Shown: positions 7,392-14,464 of the stretch, piece by piece
How the letters are laid out: every line of letters starts with the position of its first letter
Position numbering within the stretch: position 1 is the stretch's first letter
Virus record (IMG/VR): IMGVR_UViG_3300044843_000488
Span: 1-64,000 of that record
Reading direction: 5' to 3' (one strand)
DNA from: a virus
DNA: 64,000 nucleotides
Position numbers and translations under genes: made by a program
Notes under the pieces: generated by a model
Databases searched by the model: none
Seen by the model: only the letters and a program-made list of their open reading frames with translations
What the model was told of the DNA's origin: nothing

Positions 7392-8479
7392 GTCAGCCTG
7401 TCCTGGATAGATCGTTTGAGGTCTTCTTTTTTGCACCATTTCAAATAGGTCTTTTTATGGACGTCAACGCCGTGGCCCATCAGTTGCGCGGCGTCCTCTG
7501 TTCTCACATGGCTGTATGCCTGGTGCGTGTGGAGCCTGGCGGCGTAGGCGTGGCGAAGGTCGTAGCTCGATGGGCTGCTCCATTCAGCTAGGTGCTTCCA
7601 CCGGGTGAAGAAGGTCGAGACTTTGCTGCCCAGTTCCCGGTGGGTTGATTCCGGCACGAACTCGGGTATGTCCCCGGACCGGAGGCTCCAGCGCTCGATC
7701 CACTCCGGATGGGCGGGCATCACCGGGCGGTATCCGGTCTTGGAGTTGGCGGCGATCTCGATCCAACCCTTGGCGTCGGGTCTGGATTCGAGGCGGAAGA
7801 CCTCGTGGTTACGGAGGCCGTAGGTGGCGATCAGGCCCATGGCGGTTTTCCAAGGCCCGTCATGGAGGTTGTCGACAAACCCGACAACTTGCTCGTCAGT
7901 CGGCAGATCCCTGGGATCGAGGATTTTGTCGCCGCTAAAGGTGCTCTCGGCCCTGGTGCGGTCAAGCCAGTCCCGGTCGATCCCCACACCGATCTCGAAC
8001 AGCCGCCGGGCTGTGGTGACGCGACGAAGTCGTTCGCGGCTGTCAAAGGGGGCGCGGAGCACCCACCGTTTGACCGCTTCTGCGCTGACCCCACCCCGAA
8101 ACGCCTGCAGCTCGCGGATGTGGCGCGCGTAGTCGGTGTGGATGCTGGTGCCCCGCCGGGTGAGGTGCTCCTTGAGGCGCAGGGTCAGGGCCGTCCAGCC
8201 AGTCAGCTCCTCGGCGCTCCCAATTTGGGAGGTCTTGCGCTCGATCAGGGAGGGGGTCTCCTCCAGCTCCAGGCAGAAGCGGAAGGCCCGGTTCAGGGCG
8301 TCAGACTCACGTGAATCTATACACGTGGATTTGATCTTCGTGCCATCCGGAAATGGTTGCGTAGCACGGATGTAGTAGATGGGCGATTGAGACGTCAGTC
8401 GCAGCCTAAAGCGGCAGCCCATCTCAGCGAGGACAGCGTTGCGCTCCTGCCAGGCGGCCAGGCGTTGTTGTCTACTCAT
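7388..8479 (-). CDS. int: Tyrosine recombinase / phage integrase
   Basis: Site-specific recombinase for phage integration and excision. With the ATG at 8479 (GGAG seven bases upstream) the protein is 363 aa. Catalytic set visible: Arg I in TYGLRNHEV (R223), Lys in NSKTG (K247), box II YDLRHAYA (R309), His in LMGHG (H336) and nucleophile Tyr in KKTYLKW (Y345). The N-terminal ~180 residues are the arm- and core-binding part. Coding GC in 7600-8300 is visibly higher than in the structural genes, which suggests separate acquisition. It lies about 240 bases from the tRNA-Arg gene, on the tRNA's 3' side, the usual place for an integrase beside its attachment site. Confidence 0.95.
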   Translation of the reverse strand: MSRQQRLAAWQERNAVLAEMGCRFRLRLTSQSPIYYIRATQPFPDGTKIKSTCIDSRESDALNRAFRFCLELEETPSLIERKTSQIGSAEELTGWTALTLRLKEHLTRRGTSIHTDYARHIRELQAFRGGVSAEAVKRWVLRAPFDSRERLRRVTTARRLFEIGVGIDRDWLDRTRAESTFSGDKILDPRDLPTDEQVVGFVDNLHDGPWKTAMGLIATYGLRNHEVFRLESRPDAKGWIEIAANSKTGYRPVMPAHPEWIERWSLRSGDIPEFVPESTHRELGSKVSTFFTRWKHLAEWSSPSSYDLRHAYAARLHTHQAYSHVRTEDAAQLMGHGVDVHKKTYLKWCKKEDLKRSIQDRLT

Positions 8480-8716
8480 TTCTTTACTCCGCAACGCCTG
8501 TCCAAAATAGGATGAGACTGCTCGCGGCGCAAGGGATCCCAGTCCAGGACTGCTGTCCTGTTTTGTATAGGTGTCTCAAGTCAGTGCCCAAGCGGCTTTT
8601 GCGCGGCTTAGAAGGCAGACTAAGACCCCTGTCAACGACTGGGTTTCTCAAGCCGTCTCTATTTGGGCTTTACTCAGCAACACAAAACTGGATTGGATGC
8701 TGAGGCGATGAAAAGA

Positions 8717-8790
8717 CGGGCCGTGCTGGACTCGAACCAGCGACCGAGTACTTAGAAGGTACTTGCTCTATCCAGCTGAGCTAACGGCCC
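8717..8790 (-). tRNA. tRNA-Arg (anticodon TCT)
   Basis: Folds as a complete cloverleaf on the minus strand: acceptor GGGCCGT/ACGGCCC, D stem GCTC/GAGC, anticodon stem AGTAC/GTACT around loop CTTCTAA (anticodon TCT, reads AGA), T arm GCTGG-TTCGAGT-CCAGC, discriminator G; no encoded CCA. It may supply Arg for a codon rare in the host. Its position 240 bases from the integrase also makes its 3' half the prime candidate for attP core identity with a host tRNA-Arg gene. Confidence 0.95.
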
Positions 8791-8850
8791 AAATCCCTTG
8801 CCAGGACAAGGTTGTTGCCACTGTAACGCGGGACCCAAAAAGTTCAGTTG

Positions 8851-8864
8851 GTAACAATTGTTAC
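8851..8864. promoter_or_regulatory. Perfect 14-bp palindrome (operator-like)
   Basis: GTAACAATTGTTAC is its own reverse complement and lies between the tRNA gene and the DUF4278 gene. A further CTGTAAC half-site at 8821-8827 is inverted relative to GTTACAG at 8860-8866. Size and symmetry fit a dimeric repressor site. No cognate regulator is identified. Confidence 0.4.
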
Positions 8865-8962
8865 AGTTTCCCTAAAATGGGGTCACGTTGAGTGCAGGAG
8901 TGCCTGCACCGCAGTTTGAGCTTGACCAAGCAACGGGGGTCAGGCCGCTGTTGGGTTGACCC

Positions 8963-9145
8963 ATGACCGTTCTCAATCACCTGTCCCTGATCAAGGACCA
9001 GATCACCCGTCACAGGGCTCTGAGCGACGCCCAGATGATCTCGCTGAAGGCTTACCGGGGTGTGCCGTACACCGTGGCACCTCATGAGGAGCACGTCTCC
9101 ACCGAGCTCATGTACAGGGGGCAGCGCTACCACCTCGACCGGTGA
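8963..9145 (+). CDS. DUF4278-like cyanobacterial small protein (60 aa)
   Basis: Contains KAYRGVPYTV (about residues 29-38) and MYRGQRYHL near the C-terminus, the paired YRG-x-x-Y motif of DUF4278 proteins, which are common in cyanobacterial chromosomes. Function of the family is unknown. It is followed after 60 bases by its own intrinsic terminator, so it is a free-standing unit. With the adjacent tRNA it looks like host-derived DNA carried by the phage. Confidence 0.7.
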   Translation: MTVLNHLSLIKDQITRHRALSDAQMISLKAYRGVPYTVAPHEEHVSTELMYRGQRYHLDR

Positions 9146-9207
9146 CGGTTGGCGGATCGTCCACTATTTGATTAGCGTGCTTTATAGCATTTATTAGAAT
9201 CCATAAT

Positions 9208-9242
9208 GCCCAGTCTGAGATTTCCTCGGGACTGGGCTTTTT
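9208..9242 (+). terminator. Rho-independent terminator
   Basis: Perfect 8-bp stem GCCCAGTC/GACTGGGC with a 14-base loop followed by a T-run, 63 bases downstream of the DUF4278 stop. Confidence 0.85.
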
Positions 9243-9559
9243 GACTACTAGTGTTTTCCGCAGTTTTTTCTGTCTCAAGACTGCTGAAAACCGGCGTCAC
9301 GACTGGCTTGACAGATCCGTTTTAATTGTTTGCCGCATTTTTCCCCCCATTAGTCCCCAGCTGCTGTAGGGGTATAAGCAAGCCTTAACACTGTGCCTGG
9401 TGTGCCAAGCGCGTTTCAGACCCCACCAGACCCCATACATTGAATTAGTCCGCTAATTCGACCGATGCGTCGTACCGCTTTTGCCTTGTGCTGCTGGGTG
9501 TCTGAGCTTGCTCTGGCGTGGTCTGAAATGGCGGCGACAGTCAGCGACCGGTTCGCTCC
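9243..9559. other. Intergenic stretch without a convincing gene
   Basis: About 315 bases between the terminator and the minus gene at 9560. It holds a TTGACA hexamer at about 9309 without a good -10 box, and a short direct repeat CAGACCCC twice at about 9418-9435. A possible 50-codon frame from the ATG at about 9464 (MRRTAFALCCW...) runs antisense into the next gene and looks like noise. It may be residual host or attachment-site DNA. Confidence 0.4.
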
Positions 9560-9754
9560 TTATGACGCCGCGTCGAAGGACTGGAGGGTTAGTGCGTCAC
9601 GGAGCCGCTCGCTGTAAGGCAGCATCACGACTCCGTTGGGGGCGTCCGGGCTTTTGATTAAGACCTGCTCGTAGGTGAGGTCTGATTCAAGTATCTGAGC
9701 GATCAGCTCGCCTGCGCCCTTCTCGGTAGTACGAACGGTCAATTCCCACTCCAT
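9560..9754 (-). CDS. Small hypothetical protein (64 aa)
   Basis: With the ATG at 9754 the product begins MEWELTVRTTEKGAGELIAQILESDL and continues with a strand-rich part (VLIKSPDAPNGVVMLPYSERL). An upstream start at 9790 would overlap the divergent DUF3310 gene, so 9754 is preferred. Unrecognised. Confidence 0.5.
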   Translation of the reverse strand: MEWELTVRTTEKGAGELIAQILESDLTYEQVLIKSPDAPNGVVMLPYSERLRDALTLQSFDAAS

Positions 9755-9778
9755 TGTTGGTACATTCGGCTGCATCAA

Positions 9779-10111
9779 ATGTATCGGCAAATGTTTGCCC
9801 CAGTGTTTGGATCATCTGGAGAGGATCATCTCAGCTTCAGTCTGCCCTCGACGGAGAATGATGCTGCCAATCCAACTCATTACAACAAAGGAGTGTCGCC
9901 CTACGACGTAGGCGAATCCATGTATGGCTTGGCAGGGTTGTTGACATATGTGCTGATCAATTCGATAAAGTATATTCAGCGCTATCCTCATAAGTATTTG
10001 GGGGTGCCAGAAAAGCAACTAGAGGATTTGATTAAGGCTCGCCAGAGTCTAGATACAGCTATCGAGTTGCACAAAAAATTGCATTGCAACGGCACCATCC
10101 GCCATGGGTGA
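9779..10111 (+). CDS. DUF3310 protein
   Basis: Shows the DUF3310 signature: NPTHYNKG (residues 31-38), NSIKYIQRYPHK (61-72) and EDLIKARQSLD (82-92). The domain is widespread in phages and sometimes fused to nucleotide kinases; its biochemical role is unknown. It opens a short + operon of three genes, with its stop overlapping the next start by 8 bases. The N-terminal 25 residues are poorly conserved-looking, and the start could be the in-frame ATG at 9791. Confidence 0.85.
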   Translation: MYRQMFAPVFGSSGEDHLSFSLPSTENDAANPTHYNKGVSPYDVGESMYGLAGLLTYVLINSIKYIQRYPHKYLGVPEKQLEDLIKARQSLDTAIELHKKLHCNGTIRHG

Positions 10112-10295
10112 AAAGGTTAAGTACGTCAGATTTCGTTTTACTGGTACTCTTGAAGACTTGAACGAAATTAAGGATGAGATTGAAGAGGTTATGCGTCAGC
10201 ATAATTGGAAGCGTGGCTTTTCTGAGATGGCTCCTTTAGAAGCCAATCCTGAGATCTACGCATTAGCCACGGGTTGGAAACGTTTTCAAGAATAA
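10104..10295 (+). CDS. Small hypothetical protein (63 aa)
   Basis: Overlaps the DUF3310 gene by 8 bases. Beta-alpha pattern (KYVRFRFTGTLEDLNEIKDEIEEVMRQHNW) compatible with a small ferredoxin-like fold; about half the residues are charged. No family recognised. Confidence 0.55.
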   Translation: MGEKVKYVRFRFTGTLEDLNEIKDEIEEVMRQHNWKRGFSEMAPLEANPEIYALATGWKRFQE

Positions 10296-10299
10296 ACTC

Positions 10300-10446
10300 A
10301 TGTCAATCACTCGTGAGGAAGTGCAAGAGCTGATTGACGCGGCTATTCGAAAACACAACAGAAACGCCAGCATCATCTCAGCCTTTTTGGGCTGGACGGT
10401 ACTGGCGTTTTACGCTGATGGTTTATTTAGGTTAGTTGGGCGCTAG
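10300..10446 (+). CDS. Very small membrane protein (48 aa)
   Basis: ATG at 10300, four bases after the previous stop. MSITREEVQELIDAAIRKHN is an amphipathic helix, followed by one hydrophobic span (ASIISAFLGWTVLAFYADGLF). It sits beside the lysis genes but on the other strand, so a holin or antiholin role is conceivable but unproven. Its TAG overlaps the convergent minus gene by four bases. Confidence 0.5.
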   Translation: MSITREEVQELIDAAIRKHNRNASIISAFLGWTVLAFYADGLFRLVGR

Positions 10447-10607
10447 CCCTTACCTTGGCCTCTGTATTTTTTGCGAGCACTAGCACGCTTAGTGCGACCT
10501 GAAAAGACACGGGAACGCACACGCCAGCCGTCACCAATTCGTGTCCTTTTAGGCTTACCAGCGATATGAATAGTTCCGCTGAGTCCTTTCTTTGCGCGTA
10601 CAGCCAT
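10443..10607 (-). CDS. Very small basic protein (54 aa)
   Basis: ATG overlaps the endolysin stop (TAATG), so it is the last gene of the lysis operon. The product is strongly basic (MAVRAKKGLSG...KPKRTRIGDGWRVRSRVF...RASARKKYRGQGKG) with almost no acidic residues. It could bind nucleic acid or membrane. Function unknown. Confidence 0.55.
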   Translation of the reverse strand: MAVRAKKGLSGTIHIAGKPKRTRIGDGWRVRSRVFSGRTKRASARKKYRGQGKG

Positions 10608-11797
10608 TATTTGTTAAGAAGAATACCCCACCCAGTTCCTGGACCTTCAACAGTCCATCTGGGAAGGAAGTTTTTGATTGAATACTTAAGGTGATCACCG
10701 TTCTTATTAGCGAGATATCCGCCAGTAATCACGGACATTTCTCCGTAGGGGTCGTTGACCACTAGATAGGAATCGTCAAGCAGTCCAACGACCAAAAGCC
10801 AGTGCCCCGTGCCAGTCGGCGCTGTATTCGGTCCTTTGTGCAGCACACCAATCGGCACTGGAATTCCCTTTTCCAGCTGAATCTTGATGTCGCTTAAGGC
10901 CAAATTCTGTCGATACGACCCACGAACACCAAATGACTCCATAGCTCTAAGTTGAGCCTTGTAGTCAGTGGTATCTCCGAATTGCTGTACGCGCTTCAAG
11001 TAGAAATCATCTTTTTGACTACTTTGAAGCTTTCCTGGTCTCAAAAAGTCAACAGCCATCGCACAAGTGCTTGAAAAGCACATGCGATACGCCTGATCTG
11101 TTTCGGAGTCAAGCTGGGAAAAGAAAGGAACCGGTAGATCTATGCCGGTGTCTTTATCTGATGGGAGTTTGGTAGTTGAACCGGCGTACTGATCAAGCAG
11201 CTTAATAAGCTTGCGACTGTATGCCGGATCAGTTGCGTAACCCTCTTTCACTAAGAGCTGAGCAGCTTCTTCCCGAGTCGCGGCTCTATTGATTCCTTTG
11301 TACGCGTCGTAGTCTTTGTACCAGCGGTTAACAACGTAGTCGACACCCTCTTGGATAGAGGCGAAATTCATGAAGCGAGCCTCAATGGTTACCCACTCGC
11401 CCTTGATAAACTCTTTCGTTGTCTTAATAGTTCCGCCAGTTCTACCTGTTTGCTTCACTCCCCAGAAATTGAACTTACCACTGGGGTAGCGGCCAAATCC
11501 AGACTCAAGTGCCCATTGTGCCGCAAGGACTTCAGGGAATTTAGCTCCGGCAATAGAGGCGGCTTTTTCAATACCTGCCCAGGTGTTTTCCACTTCGGCT
11601 GCAGGCTCTTGCTGAGGTGCTTTGGCGCGGAACAGCTCGATCCATTCAGCTTGTTCCACCATCAAGGATGGGTCAGCTTTTGCAACGTGTTGCTGAAGCA
11701 AGTCAACAGCAGCGAGATGCTGAGGGTTATCGGGATTGAAGTATTTGAAAAAATCTCGCAGTTTGCCTGGTGCGAGAGCTAGATCAGACATTGTCAT
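10607..11797 (-). CDS. Two-domain endolysin: glucosaminidase plus C39-like peptidase
   Basis: Predicted peptidoglycan hydrolase for host lysis (396 aa). Residues ~70-205 form a FlgJ-type glucosaminidase domain with the catalytic Glu in AQWALESGFGRY (E98) and FNFWGVK. Residues ~220-392 resemble Peptidase_C39_2: oxyanion Gln in FFSQLD (Q228), Cys in YRMCFSSTC (C240 or C245), His in GTGHWLLVVG (H332) and Asp in VNDPYG (D349). A leading ~65-residue helical part is unassigned. The combination would cut glycan and a peptide bond. It has no signal peptide, so it needs the holin-like genes just upstream. The second ATG at 11791 is an alternative start. Confidence 0.9.
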   Translation of the reverse strand: MTMSDLALAPGKLRDFFKYFNPDNPQHLAAVDLLQQHVAKADPSLMVEQAEWIELFRAKAPQQEPAAEVENTWAGIEKAASIAGAKFPEVLAAQWALESGFGRYPSGKFNFWGVKQTGRTGGTIKTTKEFIKGEWVTIEARFMNFASIQEGVDYVVNRWYKDYDAYKGINRAATREEAAQLLVKEGYATDPAYSRKLIKLLDQYAGSTTKLPSDKDTGIDLPVPFFSQLDSETDQAYRMCFSSTCAMAVDFLRPGKLQSSQKDDFYLKRVQQFGDTTDYKAQLRAMESFGVRGSYRQNLALSDIKIQLEKGIPVPIGVLHKGPNTAPTGTGHWLLVVGLLDDSYLVVNDPYGEMSVITGGYLANKNGDHLKYSIKNFLPRWTVEGPGTGWGILLNK

Positions 11798-12026
11798 TAT
11801 TTAACCAAGGTGCTCTAATTTCCATGGTCCCTCCAAGGAGTTCCTGGGCTTTAGAGCCATCGGGTGGATGCTCAACAAATTGGGGCTGGGGCTCTGATGG
11901 CTGGCCGGCATGCCACTCTTTCTCCGCCTGGTCAAGTTTTCCAGGAAGAGTGGTGTAGAACTTTTTAGCTTGAGCCCAGCGTAAAAACTCCTCCTGCCAA
12001 GAACGAGAGGAGAATCGCAGTTCTAC
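11784..12026 (-). CDS. Probable -1 frameshift extension of the holin-like protein (80 aa)
   Basis: In the -1 frame relative to the holin-like gene, 80 codons are open from the slippery site to the TGA at 11784-11786, just inside the endolysin start. Coding-like composition: SRSWQEEFLRWAQAKKFY, KLDQAEKEWHAG, a Pro/Glu-rich stretch, then MEIRAPWLNN. Upstream the frame is open only to a TGA around 12110 and has no ATG, GTG or TTG until near its C-terminus. It is best explained as a frameshifted C-terminal domain, soluble and charged, made on a fraction of the holin-like molecules. An unusual start codon is the alternative. Confidence 0.55.
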   Translation of the reverse strand, partial: VELRFSSRSWQEEFLRWAQAKKFYTTLPGKLDQAEKEWHAGQPSEPQPQFVEHPPDGSKAQELLGGTMEIRAPWLNNDNV

Positions 12027-12181
12027 TTTTTTCCGGAACGGGCTTTCAGTACAAGCTGAAGCGCGGACGCGAGAAGCTGCAGCACGGAGTTTGATTTGAC
12101 TTTGTCATTGGGGATCAAAGCCAAGATCTCCGATACGGCAGTAAGGATTACCCAGAAAATGGGGGATTCAATAAGACCCAT
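12023..12181 (-). CDS. Holin-like small membrane protein (52 aa)
   Basis: Start at the ATG at 12181, overlapping the upstream stop; a TTG further upstream is less likely. MGLIESPIFWVILTAVSEILALIP is a hydrophobic segment, followed by NDKVKSNSVLQLLASALQLVLKARSGKK, a second amphipathic helix with a basic end. Its position directly before the endolysin and its membrane character suggest a holin or lysis regulator. Ends in a slippery A-AAA-AAG before TAG, so a longer form may also be made. Confidence 0.6.
   Translation of the reverse strand: MGLIESPIFWVILTAVSEILALIPNDKVKSNSVLQLLASALQLVLKARSGKK
12026..12032 (-). promoter_or_regulatory. Slippery heptamer A-AAA-AAG immediately before a stop
   Basis: Minus-strand reading GGA AAA AAG TAG: the last A of GGA plus AAA AAG is the canonical highly efficient bacterial -1 slippery heptamer, directly abutting the stop codon of the holin-like gene and leading into the open -1 frame described above. 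Confidence 0.6.
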
Positions 12182-12473
12182 TGTGATGAGCTTCAGGGGC
12201 TGACTTATTGTAACCAATCAATATTTTGTCTAACTTGTAATCCATTCGGTCAATCCGGTTGTCAAGTCGCTCCATCAAGGCCGCAAGATCTTCCTTGTCC
12301 ACATATTCTTTAGCCAGCCGAATCTCGATAGCATTCATGCGCTGGTCGACTTGCTCAACTCGTGTTGCATTCAGCTTCTCCATATCGTCAAACCGCTTGC
12401 CCAGAGTAAGGAGAGCAGATGCCGCCCCGCCTACTAGGCTGAGCGCAATGCTCAGAGGTAGTACAGGCTCCAC
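12168..12473 (-). CDS. Membrane-anchored coiled-coil protein of the lysis cassette (101 aa)
   Basis: N-terminal hydrophobic segment (residues ~5-25, LPLSIALSLVGGAASALLTLG), then a long heptad-rich helix (residues ~30-90: EKLNATRVEQVDQRMNAIEI, LMERLDNRIDRMDYKLDKIL). This layout resembles XhlA-type or spanin/holin-associated proteins. It is the first gene of the lysis operon, transcribed away from the tail-fibre operon. A structural role cannot be excluded. Confidence 0.65.
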   Translation of the reverse strand: MEPVLPLSIALSLVGGAASALLTLGKRFDDMEKLNATRVEQVDQRMNAIEIRLAKEYVDKEDLAALMERLDNRIDRMDYKLDKILIGYNKSAPEAHHNGSY

Positions 12474-12544
12474 AAGTTCAACGCTTTTCTTTTAATATAA
12501 CTAGATTTGTATTCTAAACTGTATTTATAGACTGGCTTTGTGCC
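12474..12544. promoter_or_regulatory. Divergent, AT-rich promoter region
   Basis: The 71-base gap between the leftward lysis operon and the rightward fibre operon is AT-rich (TTTTCTTTTAATATAACTAG and TTGTATTCTAAACTGTATTT). It must carry start signals for both late operons. I cannot assign exact -35 and -10 boxes. Confidence 0.45.
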
Positions 12545-12886
12545 GTGATTGAGCCGGGGACATACGACATCACCATTCATCAGGGTGCAACCTTTTCACT
12601 GGATCTCCAGTACAAGGATTCCACGGGTGCTGGTGTCAACATGACTGGTTATACAGTTGCTGGCAAGCTGGTCAATAGGCTCAATACTGCCGCCGTAGCT
12701 TCGTTCCAGACTTCTTGGGTAGACCAAAGCAACGGGAAGTTTCGCATTAAATTGTCTGCTCCTGTTACTGCTGGTATTACAAGCGAGTGTCAGTACGATG
12801 TGCTTATCACGGAACCTGGCGGTGATAAATACTACATATTGCAGGGAAGAGCCTTCCTTGATCCTGGATTTACGGGGGTCCCGTGA
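12545..12886 (+). CDS. Tail fibre/baseplate-associated protein (113 aa)
   Basis: Begins with an alternative (GTG or TTG-type) start near 12545 and reads IEPGTYDITIHQGATFSLDLQYKD, then beta-rich sequence to the end (AGKLVNRLNT..., YDVLITEPGGDKYYILQGRA). The pattern (a strand, Q-GA-F, long strands) is common in small adaptor proteins that precede tail fibres, related to BppU N-domains. First gene of the + fibre operon; overlaps the next gene by 4 bases. Confidence 0.6.
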   Translation: MIEPGTYDITIHQGATFSLDLQYKDSTGAGVNMTGYTVAGKLVNRLNTAAVASFQTSWVDQSNGKFRIKLSAPVTAGITSECQYDVLITEPGGDKYYILQGRAFLDPGFTGVP

Positions 12887-13167
12887 TTAACCACCAAGTT
12901 CAGGTGTCTCGCACACTTTCTAGTGTGTTACGTGTGACTGAAACTGCGACACAAGTCGAGGTTAAAAAGCCAGTCACATCTGTTGTGACACTCACAGCGC
13001 AAGGCCCTCAAGGCCCGTCAACTGCCGAGACTGGTTATTTCAATATCGCTGCAATTGACGCCCTGAGCTCAGGGGACATCGGAAAAGTTCTGGAGTGGGA
13101 TGGTTCCGCTTTTACGCCCACAAATGAACTTGAAAACGACTTGACCATCACTGGAGGTGCCTTCTAA
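12883..13167 (+). CDS. Small tail-fibre-associated protein with short collagen-like motif (94 aa)
   Basis: Beta-rich N-terminal half (VSRTLSSVLRVTETATQVEV), then QGPQGPS, a two-triplet remnant of a collagen-like Gly-x-y repeat, then a region ending DLTITGGAF. The C-terminal part resembles the sequence that normally starts a fibre shaft. Overlaps both neighbours (4 bases and 1 base). Likely a fibre component or connector. Confidence 0.55.
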   Translation: MINHQVQVSRTLSSVLRVTETATQVEVKKPVTSVVTLTAQGPQGPSTAETGYFNIAAIDALSSGDIGKVLEWDGSAFTPTNELENDLTITGGAF

Positions 13168-14456
13168 TGGCTGTCACTCTTAAAATCAAACGCAGAGCTA
13201 GTGCAGGTGCCGCTGGTGCCCCTAATGCTCTGAAGGCCGGCGAACTCGCTTACAACGAGAACACGGGCGATCAATCTCTTTACTACGGCTACGGCGACGA
13301 TGGCAGTGGTAATGCCACTAGCGTCATCGCAATTGGCGGTTCTGGTGCTTACGCCACACTAAGCACCAACCAAACTATTTCCGGCAACAAGACCTTTACA
13401 GGTACCGTTGCGCTTGGTAGTGCGACTGTTACTGGTCTGGACACTACTGAAGTTTCCGAGGGGACTAATCTCTATTACACCGATGCCCGGGCACGGGGAG
13501 CAATCTCTGTAACGGATTCTGGTGGCGACGGATCTCTCTCCTATAACAGTTCGACTGGGGTTCTGACCTATACCGGCCCCTCTGCTGCCGAAGTCCGAGC
13601 TCACTTTAGTGCTACGTCGGCCTCCGGTGTTACTTACAACTCTTCAACTGGTGTCATTGCTCTGTCAGCTGTCCCGAACAGCTCCCTAGCAAACAGCAGT
13701 TTTTCCATTAATTCAAATTCGGTCAGCCTAGGTGGCAGTGTCACCTTGGATACCGACGACATCGGTGAAGGTAGTACCAATAGGTACTACACCGACGCTC
13801 GGGCCCGTGCTGCAATTTCGGCAGCCAGTCCGACGACGGGGGTTGCCTACAACAGCACCACTGGTGTTATTAGCCTTGCGTCCATTCCCAATAGTGCGCT
13901 GTCTAACAGCAGCATCACTATTAATGGTGTTGCTACGCCCTTGGGGGGATCGACCACCACCACTGCGGTCACCACTTCCCTCGGCGCCACGATCACGCTG
14001 CAGGGTACAGCGGGCGAAGTTGATGTTGCTACTAATGCCGGGACCGGGACCTTCACCATTGGTCTCCCGGATATTGTCAACATTACAGACGATCTGAATG
14101 TTGGCGGTGATCTTACTGTTACAGGCGATCTGACTGTAAACGGTGCCATCACCAGCCTGTCAACGACCGAAGTAAAGGTCGAAGATAAGAATATTGTTCT
14201 TGGTGACACTGCTTCACCTACTAACACCACGGCTGACGGTGGTGGTATTACCCTTAAAGGCGCTAGCGATTACACCATCACTTGGGTTAACGCTACAAGC
14301 TCCTGGAGCTTTAACCAGTCGGTTAACGTCACCTCAGGTGGGTACAAAGTTGCTGGAACTGAAGTTTTGAGCAGTTCCCGAGTAATGAGCAATGTCGCCA
14401 TTACTGGTAGTGGCAACACTATTGATAACGTGACCCTTGATGGGGGAACTTTCTGA
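13167..14456 (+). CDS. Tail fibre protein (429 aa)
   Basis: N-terminus MAVTLKIKRRASAGAAGAPN...LKAGELAYNENTGD is the tail-attachment type module seen in many phage fibres (K-I-K-R then GELAYN). The shaft contains two LYYTDARARGAIS / RYYTDARARAAIS modules and repeated 'YNSSTGV' and 'IPNSALSNSSITING' blocks, typical of cyanophage fibres. The C-terminus (VKVEDKNIVLGDT, then VAGTEVLSSSRVMSN) resembles fibre ends near a tip. Likely trimeric, outside the virion, involved in host recognition. Confidence 0.8.
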   Translation: MAVTLKIKRRASAGAAGAPNALKAGELAYNENTGDQSLYYGYGDDGSGNATSVIAIGGSGAYATLSTNQTISGNKTFTGTVALGSATVTGLDTTEVSEGTNLYYTDARARGAISVTDSGGDGSLSYNSSTGVLTYTGPSAAEVRAHFSATSASGVTYNSSTGVIALSAVPNSSLANSSFSINSNSVSLGGSVTLDTDDIGEGSTNRYYTDARARAAISAASPTTGVAYNSTTGVISLASIPNSALSNSSITINGVATPLGGSTTTTAVTTSLGATITLQGTAGEVDVATNAGTGTFTIGLPDIVNITDDLNVGGDLTVTGDLTVNGAITSLSTTEVKVEDKNIVLGDTASPTNTTADGGGITLKGASDYTITWVNATSSWSFNQSVNVTSGGYKVAGTEVLSSSRVMSNVAITGSGNTIDNVTLDGGTF

Positions 14457-14464
14457 TTTAACCT

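Noticed and set aside
7709-8314. 201-codon + frame opposite the integrase
   Set aside because: Shadow of a GC-rich minus gene.
8512-8703. 63-codon + frame between the integrase and tRNA
   Set aside because: No recognisable features; the stretch is more likely attachment or intergenic DNA.
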